From JALSNL01 sp036479585 (GTDB lineage: Bacteria; Bacteroidota; Ignavibacteria; Ignavibacteriales; Melioribacteraceae): a stretch of 64,000 bases of DNA. The stretch spans positions 2,790,001 to 2,854,000 of the forward strand of contig OZ245062.1 in the NCBI GenBank assembly GCA_965224785.1, given 5' to 3'. The notes under the pieces are model-generated. The model had not been told where the DNA came from, ran no database searches, and saw nothing but the letters and a program-made list of their open reading frames with translations. Made by a program: the position numbers and the translations under genes. Position 1 is the stretch's first letter. Every line of letters starts with the position of its first letter. Below, in pieces: positions 55,161-63,824 of this stretch.

Positions 55161-55793
55161 TTAGTTTTTATACTTTTCTATTTCTAATATTTCACTACAC
55201 ATTTCTAAATCGCTATCTTCGTTTGAGGCAATAATAACAATCTTATCCTTGCCTTCTTGTTCAATTATTTCATAGACCTTATCTTTACCAATTGCATCTA
55301 AGTTTGATGTTGGTTCGTCTAAAAATAATATTTTGGGTGAATGTAAAAGTGCAAAAATAAATTTCATTCGCTGTAACATTCCAGATGAATACCCTTTCAG
55401 ATAATCTTCACGTCTATCATAAATATTAAATTCATTTAAAAGATGCCAGGCAAACTCTTTGTTGTATTCAATTCCCCTAATTTTTGAGATATGAATTAAA
55501 TTTTCTTCCGCTGTAAATTCATCGTACAAAACCAAATAAGGTGAAACAAAACCAATAAAATTATGCAATTTCTCTGGGATAATTATTTCATCATTATATT
55601 TATGGGATACTTCGCCTTTAGTTGGAGAAATAATTCCGGCCGCAATTTTTATTAATGTTGATTTACCCGAACCATTATTCCCAGCAAATCCATATACCTT
55701 TCTAGAAGTAAACTCTTGATTGATATTTTTAAATATTAGTCTTCGCCCAAAGATTTTTGTAATATTTTGAAAAGTGAGTTTGTAGTTTTGCAT
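55161..55793 (-). CDS. ccmA: Heme exporter CcmA-type ABC ATPase, 210 aa
   Basis: A small ABC ATPase: Walker A GFAGNNGSGKSTLIKIAAGI (about residues 34-53), the Q-loop VSPYLVLYDE, signature YSSGMLQRMK (about residue 135) and Walker B ILFLDEPTSNLDAIGK, then a switch IIASNEDSD in place of the usual His (H to N-like change at the H-loop). It is like CcmA of the cytochrome c maturation system. It is 525 bp upstream of ccmB, separated by repeats, so the two may no longer share a promoter. Confidence 0.82.
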   Translation of the reverse strand: MQNYKLTFQNITKIFGRRLIFKNINQEFTSRKVYGFAGNNGSGKSTLIKIAAGIISPTKGEVSHKYNDEIIIPEKLHNFIGFVSPYLVLYDEFTAEENLIHISKIRGIEYNKEFAWHLLNEFNIYDRREDYLKGYSSGMLQRMKFIFALLHSPKILFLDEPTSNLDAIGKDKVYEIIEQEGKDKIVIIASNEDSDLEMCSEILEIEKYKN

Positions 55794-55830
55794 AGAAAAA
55801 TATTTAGAAATTGGTTCTGAATAAAAATTT

Positions 55831-55942
55831 TGTCATATTAAAAGAGTCTCGATTTCTTTTTTATCGGGACGACTGAAATATCTCGAACTTTAATAGTTAT
55901 GAGATTCTTCATTCAGTAAAAAACACTTCATTCAGAATGACA
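55831..55942. repeat. Dispersed repeat (TGTCATATT...CAGAATGACA)
   Basis: TGTCATATTAAAAGAGTCTCG, ACTGAAATATCTCGAAC, GAGATTCTTCATTCAG and CATTCAGAATGACA. It shares GTCATATT, AAAGAGT, ACTGAAATATCTC, GAGATTCTTCATT and CATTCAGAATG in the same order with 54759-54866, about 1 kb away. No gene lies in the gap. Confidence 0.65.
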
Positions 55943-55998
55943 AATTCAAACATGCGAGGACAATTATTTGAGGAGCAAAAAAAACGAACCACAAAGAA

Positions 55999-57636
55999 TT
56001 ATTCATTAAGTATTACTATTTTACCTTTTTTAATTTTATCATCAGCTTTTGTAACATAAATATAAACACCACTTGCAAGCTTATTATTATTAGCGTTCAA
56101 GCCATTCCACTTAACAACTATATTTCCAGAATGTGCAATATTTTTCACATCGCTATAAACCAAATTCATATCAGATGTATAAACATTGAGTTGAGCCTTA
56201 CCGGAGATATCGGTAAATGTAGGAATTGAAAGTAATGATTGATAACTAAACGGTTGAGGATATGCATACTCAATTTCCGTACTTTCTACAAAGTCGGAAG
56301 CCAATTCATTATTAACAATGTAACTATCACTTATATAATCAACTGAATTTCCTTCAATTTTTGAGAAGTAATTCTCGTTGATTTCCGTGGCTCCATCAAA
56401 CGTATTTGTTGCAACTGTCAGTTTGTAATCTATACTACTTGTACTATTCACATCAGAGTTACTTAGTATTGCTATTAGCGTATCTGGCAACCCTTCTGAG
56501 TTATCCAGGAAACGATTGTAGTTGATTGAAATAGGATTACTACCAATTGTTAATGGCATATTAGTTGGCTCTAAAGTTGTTGTTGTAGTTGATTTCAATA
56601 AAGGATAATTTTTAGCTTCCTCAAAATAAATATTTTCTTTGGTACGGTTATTTGTAAAATAAATCCATATTCCAAATTTATTAAATTCACTTTTAAAGGA
56701 ATAGCCAAACTCTTCTATAGACTTAGCAATTGCAACTGCTGCACTATTATTATGTGGTGTTGCCATTAGCTCCCAACTTCTTTTAATTATTTCATCACCA
56801 GTATTTCCATCAAATCTTTCATGAAGATAAATATTCCAAAGAGCTAAATTATATCCACTTTGTTTTGTAAAAGATTTGGAAGTGGTATTAAAATATGATC
56901 GGATATATGCATAATAATCGTTCACATTATCATAAACAGTTTCTTCCATTGCCGTTGAGGTTAGTTCATGATAGTAAGTATCACTTTGGTTAAATATATA
57001 ATTCCCTATTTGTATTGCGTGATGAAACTCATGTGCCGCTGTAACTTGTGCAGCAGAAATTCCAAAACTATTGTAACCTTCGTTTGTTGAGAAACTATTG
57101 TCTAGATTTATATAACTTGTATGTTTATTATTCCCTAAAGATTCATCGGAGGTTGTTGCACCATAATCACCACCTCTTAAATCTTCAACATAAACATCAT
57201 ACTTATCATCACCTCCATTACTTCCATCTTTTGGTGGAGCAAGATAACTTAAAATATTAACCTCGTAATTATACGATGAATCAAAAGCCACAGCCAGTTC
57301 GTTTATATCATACTCCGGTTTGTTGTTGCCAGTTGTATCGTAATGAATTCTAAAAAATCCAGAGGGAGAAACTAAACTTGTTTGCATTATCGGACGTGAA
57401 AGAATTTGTTGTATTGTTTGTTGTTGTTCCAAGCTAAATTCTTTTAAGTGTGTTTTTATTTCACCAATTAATCCAAAACCACATTTTTCTGGTTTTGTGT
57501 TTATAGTTTGGACTGACTTTACTTTTATATTTAGCTTAGGTTTTAATCCAAGTAATTTATTGTACAAAGAATCCAAATTTTGTGATAGAACTATTGTTTG
57601 AATTAGTACAAGAAATAATAATGTGTTTTTAATCAT
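55999..57636 (-). CDS. Secreted metalloprotease (MXAN_6640-like) with T9SS-type C-terminus, 545 aa
   Basis: A signal peptide (residues 1-18, IVLSQ) is followed by a zinc-protease domain with AAHEFHHAIQIGN (HExxH, about residue 203), a downstream Glu in AMEETVYDNV and the conserved NYIFNQSDTYYHELTSTAME. The family resembles the MXAN_6640 putative metalloproteases. The C-terminus is a sorting-domain-like module (YAYPQPFSYQSLLSIP, then SGVYIYVTKADD, KKGKIVILNE). The product should be exported by the T9SS. It is 10 bp downstream of the FG-GAP-like gene. The in-house substrate is unknown. Confidence 0.8.
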   Translation of the reverse strand: MIKNTLLFLVLIQTIVLSQNLDSLYNKLLGLKPKLNIKVKSVQTINTKPEKCGFGLIGEIKTHLKEFSLEQQQTIQQILSRPIMQTSLVSPSGFFRIHYDTTGNNKPEYDINELAVAFDSSYNYEVNILSYLAPPKDGSNGGDDKYDVYVEDLRGGDYGATTSDESLGNNKHTSYINLDNSFSTNEGYNSFGISAAQVTAAHEFHHAIQIGNYIFNQSDTYYHELTSTAMEETVYDNVNDYYAYIRSYFNTTSKSFTKQSGYNLALWNIYLHERFDGNTGDEIIKRSWELMATPHNNSAAVAIAKSIEEFGYSFKSEFNKFGIWIYFTNNRTKENIYFEEAKNYPLLKSTTTTTLEPTNMPLTIGSNPISINYNRFLDNSEGLPDTLIAILSNSDVNSTSSIDYKLTVATNTFDGATEINENYFSKIEGNSVDYISDSYIVNNELASDFVESTEIEYAYPQPFSYQSLLSIPTFTDISGKAQLNVYTSDMNLVYSDVKNIAHSGNIVVKWNGLNANNNKLASGVYIYVTKADDKIKKGKIVILNE

Positions 57637-57646
57637 ACTATTTTTT

Positions 57647-59761
57647 TTATTTTGTAGAAATTATTTGGAACGAAATATTGTCATCATCAAAGCTAGAATA
57701 AATAAAATATAGCTTCCCAAATAATTCTTCAATTGTAAACTCTTTAACCTTTTTAGTCTTAATAATTTTTGTTTGTTCAAATTTATTCTTCTTTCTGTTG
57801 TATTGCAATTCAATTATTTGATCTAATAATTTGTTGCAAATAAATAATTTACTCGTTTTCCCTTTTTTGTCTTTTAGAAAGAAAAAATCTTTTGCAGAAG
57901 ATTTTGAGTTCCATAGTTTTTTATTTATTTCAACTTCTTTAGACTTAGTTGAAAATGGGAAATACAGGAACTCTTTGTTATTGTTACTGATGTATGAAAC
58001 TATTGTTTGACTAATTGACGATTTTGTATCTACAAAAAAAGGTGGAATTATTGTTGACTCAACAGTAGCTTGTAAATTATTATCTCCCTTTAAAAAAGAA
58101 TAAAGGGAAAAATTATTTTCATTTTTCTTCCAATATAATGGTTTGTTATTACTTTCACTTAAAGTTGCACTAACTACAGATGAGTCAATAAACACAGGCG
58201 TTTCAGCAGAATAACTATTCCCCTTTTTAATAAATGATTGGGTATATAAATTCCCATCCTCCAATTCCAAAGCAATAATATTTAGGTTTGAATCAACTTG
58301 CGCATAACTAATAAAATGATCTGCATAAACAAAATGCTTAATTGTTTCTTTACCAAAATCACTAAGTGATATTTTCTCTATCAGTCTGTCTTTATTAGAA
58401 TAACCAATTACATAATTTAGATTAGGGCTTATAATAAAATTAGATATTGAATTTGTAAAAGGGACATTAACAATATTGTTAAAATTACCAACTGAATCTA
58501 ACCGCAAAATATTTACCGATTTATTTTGCTCATCATAAATTGCAAAGCTAGTTTTGTTCGTCTCATTGTTCTTTAAGAGTTTTATTATTGAGGGTTTACC
58601 ACCAGCATAAAAGCTAAATGAATTCCCCCACTGGTTTGTTTTAGAAAAAATATTTAGCTGCCCTTTTTTGCTCAGAGTTAATATTTTTTTTCTATTTTCA
58701 TATTGTAATACTTTATAGTCAGCTAAACCAGCCAATTGAATTATAAAATTATCATCATCTTTGTAACCATCATAATCAAATATAATTTCATCATTTGAAT
58801 TACTTAAAAGAAGTAGATCTGTCTTCTCATCAGAATTAAGATTACAAAAATCGAAATCTTTAATTGGATTATTACTATTTAGTTCTAATGTTTCTACAAA
58901 TGAATAAACAGAATCTCCAAGTAGAATTTCCATTCCGGATTCTGTAGCAACTGCTATATCAAAAAAATCATCTTTATTAAAATTTATGATCTTAACTTTT
59001 GTTATAATCTCATCAAATTCTATTTCTCTTATACTTTGAAATTTATTCTCAATTGTTCCATCATAAAAATTTAGTGAATTGTTAAGTAAATCAACTAAAA
59101 TTATTTTGTCATAATCGTTTAGGTTGGAATTGTTTACTAAAACTTCTGTAAAAATTTTTTTCTTAATAATTTTATTTACAAATAGACGAAACCCTTTATT
59201 TTCTACAATTGTTAAACCACTGAAGTTATTACCATAAATTAATGCTTCGGGTTCATCATCCATGTTCAAATCAACAATTTTTATTGACGTTGGATATGAA
59301 TCTAATTCTATTTTGTGAAGTAGTTGAAGTGTATGTTTTTTAGTAAAAGAAACTAGTCCAACAATTCTTTTATTTCTTGAAACAAAAATATAATAATCAT
59401 CGCCAGTTTTAGATTTTGTAAAAAACTTAAAATCGTCAATGGGAAAAAGGAAGAAATTTTTTACAGCTTTTGAGTAGGTTGAATCTTTAATACCTTGGTG
59501 AAGAGTAAAGTTTTTTCTGTTGTTACCAAATAGAAAAACATCTTCAATACCATCATTGTTAAAATCTAAAATTGTAAACTTTGTATAACTAGGGTAAGTT
59601 TTAATTATTTGGGAATGCCCAAAATTATTGATTGGTATTTGTCCTAAAATATTTACAGAGAAAACTAGTAAAAAAAGTAGGATTCTACTTGGTTGATTTT
59701 CTTGAACGAAGACGTTCTTTACGCCTAAGAAGGGCTTCTTTATATCTTCGTTTTTCATCAT
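57647..59761 (-). CDS. FG-GAP/VCBS-like secreted protein, start uncertain
   Basis: A protein of about 700 residues with an uncleaved-looking N-terminal segment followed by a hydrophobic signal (ILLFLLVFSVNILGQ). Repeated blocks such as FTILDFNNDGIEDVFLFGN, IKIVDLNMDDEPEALIYGN and IINFNKDDFFDIAVATESG are FG-GAP/VCBS calcium-binding blades of an integrin-like propeller. The nearest Met codons (59761, 59758 and 59803) all lie inside the thioesterase gene, and the signal peptide starts about 30 residues later, so the true start may be a rare codon near the thioesterase stop at 59685. Confidence 0.65.
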   Translation of the reverse strand: MMKNEDIKKPFLGVKNVFVQENQPSRILLFLLVFSVNILGQIPINNFGHSQIIKTYPSYTKFTILDFNNDGIEDVFLFGNNRKNFTLHQGIKDSTYSKAVKNFFLFPIDDFKFFTKSKTGDDYYIFVSRNKRIVGLVSFTKKHTLQLLHKIELDSYPTSIKIVDLNMDDEPEALIYGNNFSGLTIVENKGFRLFVNKIIKKKIFTEVLVNNSNLNDYDKIILVDLLNNSLNFYDGTIENKFQSIREIEFDEIITKVKIINFNKDDFFDIAVATESGMEILLGDSVYSFVETLELNSNNPIKDFDFCNLNSDEKTDLLLLSNSNDEIIFDYDGYKDDDNFIIQLAGLADYKVLQYENRKKILTLSKKGQLNIFSKTNQWGNSFSFYAGGKPSIIKLLKNNETNKTSFAIYDEQNKSVNILRLDSVGNFNNIVNVPFTNSISNFIISPNLNYVIGYSNKDRLIEKISLSDFGKETIKHFVYADHFISYAQVDSNLNIIALELEDGNLYTQSFIKKGNSYSAETPVFIDSSVVSATLSESNNKPLYWKKNENNFSLYSFLKGDNNLQATVESTIIPPFFVDTKSSISQTIVSYISNNNKEFLYFPFSTKSKEVEINKKLWNSKSSAKDFFFLKDKKGKTSKLFICNKLLDQIIELQYNRKKNKFEQTKIIKTKKVKEFTIEELFGKLYFIYSSFDDDNISFQIISTK

Positions 59762-60164
59762 CCGTTTCAGAAATAATCTCAAAAGTTTTTGTTGGTTTAC
59801 CATTTTTATCTAACCCAACAAAGGTAAGATAAGCAGAATTAGTATGCAATTCTTTATGTTTGGAATAATTTTCTGCATATACTTTTACACCAACTTCCAT
59901 TGAAGTATTAAAAGCTCTGTTAACTGATCCAACAAGCGTAACAACATCACCTAATTTAATTGGTTCGTGGAAGTCTATATTATCAACTGAGGCAGTAACA
60001 CAAACTCGTTCGGAGTGTTTTGCAGACGCAAGTGCCGCACATATATCAATCCAGTGCATTAGCTGTCCACCAAGTAAATTGCCAAGTTGATTTGTATGTT
60101 GAGGAAGAACTAACTCCGTCATTGTTATGGAAGAGTATGAAACAGTTTTTCTTTTTTTAGCCAT
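59685..60164 (-). CDS. Acyl-CoA thioesterase (hotdog, YciA/BACH-like), 159 aa
   Basis: A single hotdog domain: VSYSSITMTELVLPQHTNQL and GNLLGGQLMHWIDICAALAS (catalytic helix region with N-x-x-G-x-x-GG), VTASVDNIDFHEPIKLGDV and SAYLTFVGLDKNGKP. It hydrolyses fatty acyl-CoA thioesters. The C-terminus is a basic tail (RRKERLRSRKSTK). It starts 8 bp within the end of bamD, so they are translationally coupled, and its end overlaps the start of the FG-GAP-like frame. Confidence 0.92.
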   Translation of the reverse strand: MAKKRKTVSYSSITMTELVLPQHTNQLGNLLGGQLMHWIDICAALASAKHSERVCVTASVDNIDFHEPIKLGDVVTLVGSVNRAFNTSMEVGVKVYAENYSKHKELHTNSAYLTFVGLDKNGKPTKTFEIISETDDEKRRYKEALLRRKERLRSRKSTK

Positions 60165-60909
60165 TAAATTCTGCTTCCATTTCTGTCTTTATTTTTTCAA
60201 GTTCTTCAACTTTATCATTTTTTGGATACTTCTCAATGTAATCGGCAATACTTCTCAATGATTCATCAACTCTATCTTTTTCAACTAATAGCATAATCTT
60301 TCTATAAAGTGCTTTGGGAGCAAACTCAGTATCATGATAAGTTTCATAGACTTGAGTAAAATATTTTATAGCAGCATTATAATATTCCATCCTTTCATAA
60401 ATTTCTGCATTATGAAATTCTTTCTGAGCAAATTTATGATTGAGTTCTTGAATTTTCTTTTCTGCTTCCGAGACTTTCGGATGAGTCGGGAAAAATTCTA
60501 TAAATGCTTGAAACTCTTCAACAGCTTTTTTAGTGTAGCTTTGTTCAAGTTGAAAATTTGGTGATTGTTGATAGTAAGAATCCGCCAACATAAACTGTGC
60601 ATCTTGTACAAATTCACTTGCGGGAATATCTCTTATAAGTTTACTAAACTCATAAGCTGCTAATAAATATTGTTCTCTTTTTGCATAAGTTATTCCAAGA
60701 AAATATTGGGCATCATCATTAACTGGACTTCCGGCATATTGCAATAATATTGATTGGAATTCTCTAACAGCAACTTCATAATCCCCTTCTGCTGCTAACT
60801 TTTGGGCATATTGCAAATGTTCTTCGGCGGAAAAACTAGTTGTATCAACTGTTGTAGAACAACTCCAAAGAGCAACTAAAATAAATAAACTAAAAAATAT
60901 TTTTCTCAT
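60157..60909 (-). CDS. bamD: Outer-membrane assembly lipoprotein BamD
   Basis: A 250-residue lipoprotein with a lipobox (ILVALWSCST, Cys at about 18) and five TPR-like helix pairs, including AEEHLQYAQKLAAEGDYEVA, YLLAAYEFSKLIRDIPASEF, AVEEFQAFIEFFPTHPK and YYNAAIKYFTQVYETYHDTE. BamD is the essential partner of BamA in inserting outer-membrane barrels. ATG at 60907-60909 is preferred over the TTG codon just before. AGGAAAA upstream serves as ribosome-binding site. The thioesterase gene follows with an 8-bp overlap. Confidence 0.93.
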   Translation of the reverse strand: MRKIFFSLFILVALWSCSTTVDTTSFSAEEHLQYAQKLAAEGDYEVAVREFQSILLQYAGSPVNDDAQYFLGITYAKREQYLLAAYEFSKLIRDIPASEFVQDAQFMLADSYYQQSPNFQLEQSYTKKAVEEFQAFIEFFPTHPKVSEAEKKIQELNHKFAQKEFHNAEIYERMEYYNAAIKYFTQVYETYHDTEFAPKALYRKIMLLVEKDRVDESLRSIADYIEKYPKNDKVEELEKIKTEMEAEFNG

Positions 60910-61043
60910 CAAATTTCATTTTCCTGTTCAAGTTCTAATTTTCAAAGGTGTAAACTTAAATAATAATAATTTTGTTTGAAACTATAATAGTTGAACTTCC
61001 TAATAATTTCTCAGTCCAAAATCTCTATATGGAAATATAGTTT

Positions 61044-61646
61044 TTACTTGCTTCTTACATTAAAAAATAAAAAAACTGCAACGGCAGCTGTGCCAACTGC
61101 AATAACTGGTTCCAAAATACTTGAGAAAAAAGGTTCACTTGGTAATTTAGCTGTAGAAAATGAATAAGCGATATTTTCTAATTCATTGACATCGCTATAT
61201 TTCACAGTATCTAAAGTACTTAAAGAGAAATTATTTACTTTCCCAATTTCGTTGCCAGTTTCAAAATAATAAGAGCCTACTAAGTTCGCTTCTCTTTCAA
61301 GTAAATATTCTCCAAGAATTCCATCTCTAAAGATATTTTTATAATTAATTTTTGCATCACTTAAAGTAAAACTTAATTTGTTGTTACTTTCATTTACTAC
61401 ACTAAAATTATTCTTCTGTAAAGTCTCAATTAATTTAGTTCTTAAAATTTCATAGTTATCGGCAGCCACAAATTTTAATTCTATTTTATTATTATCATTT
61501 ACAAAATCTTGTATCCTAATATCATCAGTAACATTTACAAGTAGAGATTGCACTACTTCGACATTAGTTTTAATTTGAGCAAAAGTTTTAATGTTAAACA
61601 CACTTAGCAAAAGCACTACATATATTTGATATTTTATCTTATCCAT
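61044..61646 (-). CDS. Hypothetical secreted/membrane protein, 200 aa
   Basis: I do not recognise a family. An N-terminal signal-like segment (YQIYVVLLLSVFNIKTFAQ), a soluble region of 130 residues with SLLVNVTDDIRIQDFVNDNN and ILRTKLIETLQKNNFSVVNE, then a C-terminal helix (about residues 177-195, ILEPVIAVGTAAVAVFLFF) close to a short basic end. It might be a membrane-anchored periplasmic protein. It lies 135 bp upstream of bamD on the same strand, so shared transcription is possible. Confidence 0.55.
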   Translation of the reverse strand: MDKIKYQIYVVLLLSVFNIKTFAQIKTNVEVVQSLLVNVTDDIRIQDFVNDNNKIELKFVAADNYEILRTKLIETLQKNNFSVVNESNNKLSFTLSDAKINYKNIFRDGILGEYLLEREANLVGSYYFETGNEIGKVNNFSLSTLDTVKYSDVNELENIAYSFSTAKLPSEPFFSSILEPVIAVGTAAVAVFLFFNVRSK

Positions 61647-61866
61647 TTACAGTTTAAGTTTTTAATAAATATCCAGCATATAAAATACCTAAATATGATA
61701 CAAAAATAAAATCGCACTTTGTTATTGTTTCAATTCAAATTTTACATTTGCTTTTATACTATTGTTCCTATTTTTTATTAATGTAAATTTTAAGGTCAAA
61801 AAGAAGTAACGTCTTGCCTTTCTTTTTTTTTATCATTAAAATCAAATGTTAAATATTGAGGAATAA

Positions 61867-62796
61867 ATGAAAAGATTTTTTGTAATATTATTTTTTGCAA
61901 CAGCATTAAATTCTGTATTAGCACAAAGCACATATAATTTCTTAAGATTAGATCAAAGCCCAAGAGCAGCAGCACTTGCCGGTAGCTTTGTTGCCAACAA
62001 TGATGATCCAAATGTTATGTTTTATAATCCAGCCGGAATTAGTTATTTAGATGAGAAACCAATTTCATTTTCTTTTACAAAACATTTGCTTGATATAAAC
62101 TCTGCAAGTTTAGCCTACTCGCAAAAGATTGAAGGTATTGGAAGATTTTCTGCCGGATTACAATACTATAATTATGGTAACTTTATTAAAGCTGATGAGT
62201 TTGGGACTAAGACTGGGGAGTTTGGAGTAAACGACTTTGCCGCAACAATTGGTTATGCAAACGAACTTGACCAAAATTTTTATTATGGAGCTAATGTAAA
62301 ATTTATTTATTCAGGAATTGCAGATCGTTCTTCAGTAGGGCTTGCAGTTGACTTAGGACTTCATTATTCAATTCCCGATTCACGTTGGAACTTTGGTTTT
62401 TCTATTTTGAATCTTGGTTCACAAGTAACTCAATATTATTCTACCTCGGAGAGTTTACCTTTAGATATTAGGCTTGGAATTTCAAAAACTCTTGCACATT
62501 TACCTTTTACTTTTTATGCATCACTTAATAAATTGAATGACGACCAAGAAAATTTTGCAGATAGATTTAAACAATTTACAATTGGTGGCGAATTTAAAAT
62601 GAGTAAAGTTGTAAGACTTCGTTTTGGTTATGATAACGAAAAACGTAAAGAGTTAAAAGTTGGAACTTCTGCAGGCTTAGCTGGTTTTAATTTGGGAGTA
62701 GGAATATTGGTTAACAACTACAATGTTGATTATGCTTTTTCATCAATGGGTTTTATTGGTGCTATTCATAGAATTGGAATTTCTACAGTTTTGTAA
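61867..62796 (+). CDS. PorV/PorQ-family outer-membrane protein, 309 aa
   Basis: A signal peptide (about residues 1-20, SVLAQ) is followed by a FadL-like barrel: NFLRLDQSPRAAALAGSFVA, NDDPNVMFYNPAGISYLDEK and SFSFTKHLLDINSASLAYSQ. The ARAxALAGSF and NPAG motifs are shared by PorV, PorQ and other UPF0164-type T9SS-associated barrels. It may be the PorV-like attachment component for the sorting-domain proteins in this window, which is inference. It is divergent from the 61044-61646 gene. Confidence 0.85.
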   Translation: MKRFFVILFFATALNSVLAQSTYNFLRLDQSPRAAALAGSFVANNDDPNVMFYNPAGISYLDEKPISFSFTKHLLDINSASLAYSQKIEGIGRFSAGLQYYNYGNFIKADEFGTKTGEFGVNDFAATIGYANELDQNFYYGANVKFIYSGIADRSSVGLAVDLGLHYSIPDSRWNFGFSILNLGSQVTQYYSTSESLPLDIRLGISKTLAHLPFTFYASLNKLNDDQENFADRFKQFTIGGEFKMSKVVRLRFGYDNEKRKELKVGTSAGLAGFNLGVGILVNNYNVDYAFSSMGFIGAIHRIGISTVL

Positions 62797-62853
62797 AGTA
62801 AATTGTTGTATGGTTAAATTGCCAAATGGATAGTCGTAATTATTTATTTGCTT

Positions 62854-62951
62854 AAACCTTCGAGGTTTTTATCAAGCCTAAAATATTAAATTATCTTTTT
62901 ACATATAGCTTTCAGTAAAACTAATGTTAATATTAAAACCTCGAAGGTTTT
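62854..62951. repeat. Pair of inverted palindromic repeats (AAACCTTCGAGGTTT)
   Basis: AAACCTTCGAGGTTT (62854-62868) and AAAACCTCGAAGGTTTT (62935-62951) are each palindromic and inverse to each other, flanking a 66-bp AT-rich stretch. A partial copy (AAACCTTCGAGATTTTAA) is at 12358. No gene lies in the gap. Confidence 0.65.
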
Positions 62952-62984
62952 GGGATATTGATTTATTAAAACTGTAAAACAAAA

Positions 62985-63824
62985 ATGCGAATCATCTTTA
63001 TTTCTTTAACTCTAATTTTCTTCCAAACCATTTCTGCACAAACTTTTGAGAAGGATTCATTAAACACAAATAGACTTTTAGTTGTTGGTGGATTATCAGC
63101 TGGAACATTTATTTACGCATACGGAATTCAAAATAATATGTGGTGGAAAGGTGAACCTACAAGTTTCCATACAAACTGGACTCAAGACTGGAATGCTTCT
63201 TTGGGAGCAGATAAAATTGGACATTTTTATTTTGGCAACTTAGTATCAACTATTTACAAAAACTCTTTTCGTTGGATAGGTTTTACCGAACGCAACAGTT
63301 TATTGTACGCTGGACTTTTTACTTTAACTTACCAAACTTTTTTAGAAATTCGTGATGGGTTTTCACAACAGTATGGTTTTAGCTGGGGAGATTTAACTGC
63401 AAATTCTTTTGGTTCAATGTATCCATATCTTCAGCATAATTATCCAATGTTAAAAAACTTTAATCTTAAAATAAGTTATTCTCCATCCCAAAAATTCAAG
63501 AATGGTTCTAACGCGTACATTATGGACGATTATGAAAGCACCTATCATTGGCTGAGTGTTGATGTTGATAAATTACTACCAAGTAAATGGGATAAGTACT
63601 TCCCCGATTTTATTAACATTGCAATTGGGCATAGCATAAACGGTTTGGATAATTCTGAATTAAGAAACCACGAATTTTATTTTGGAATTGATTGGGATTT
63701 GAGTGCGATTAAAACTGAATCTAATTTACTAAACTCAATAATAGAAATTTTGAATAAGTATCACCTTCCAGCACCGACAATAAAAGTTTATCCAAATGTG
63801 GTTTGGTATGGCTTGAAGTTTTAG
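62985..63824 (+). CDS. DUF2279-family protein, 279 aa
   Basis: A signal peptide (residues 1-18, TISAQ) is followed by a DUF2279 domain. GGLSAGTFIYAYGIQNNMWW, GADKIGHFYFGNLVSTIYKN, FLEIRDGFSQQYGFSWGDLT and NSFGSMYPYLQHNYP are the family's blocks; the DKxGHF and EIxDG motifs are conserved. It is predicted membrane-associated with unknown function. It is 188 bp after the PorV-like gene, separated by the palindromic pair. Confidence 0.85.
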   Translation: MRIIFISLTLIFFQTISAQTFEKDSLNTNRLLVVGGLSAGTFIYAYGIQNNMWWKGEPTSFHTNWTQDWNASLGADKIGHFYFGNLVSTIYKNSFRWIGFTERNSLLYAGLFTLTYQTFLEIRDGFSQQYGFSWGDLTANSFGSMYPYLQHNYPMLKNFNLKISYSPSQKFKNGSNAYIMDDYESTYHWLSVDVDKLLPSKWDKYFPDFINIAIGHSINGLDNSELRNHEFYFGIDWDLSAIKTESNLLNSIIEILNKYHLPAPTIKVYPNVVWYGLKF

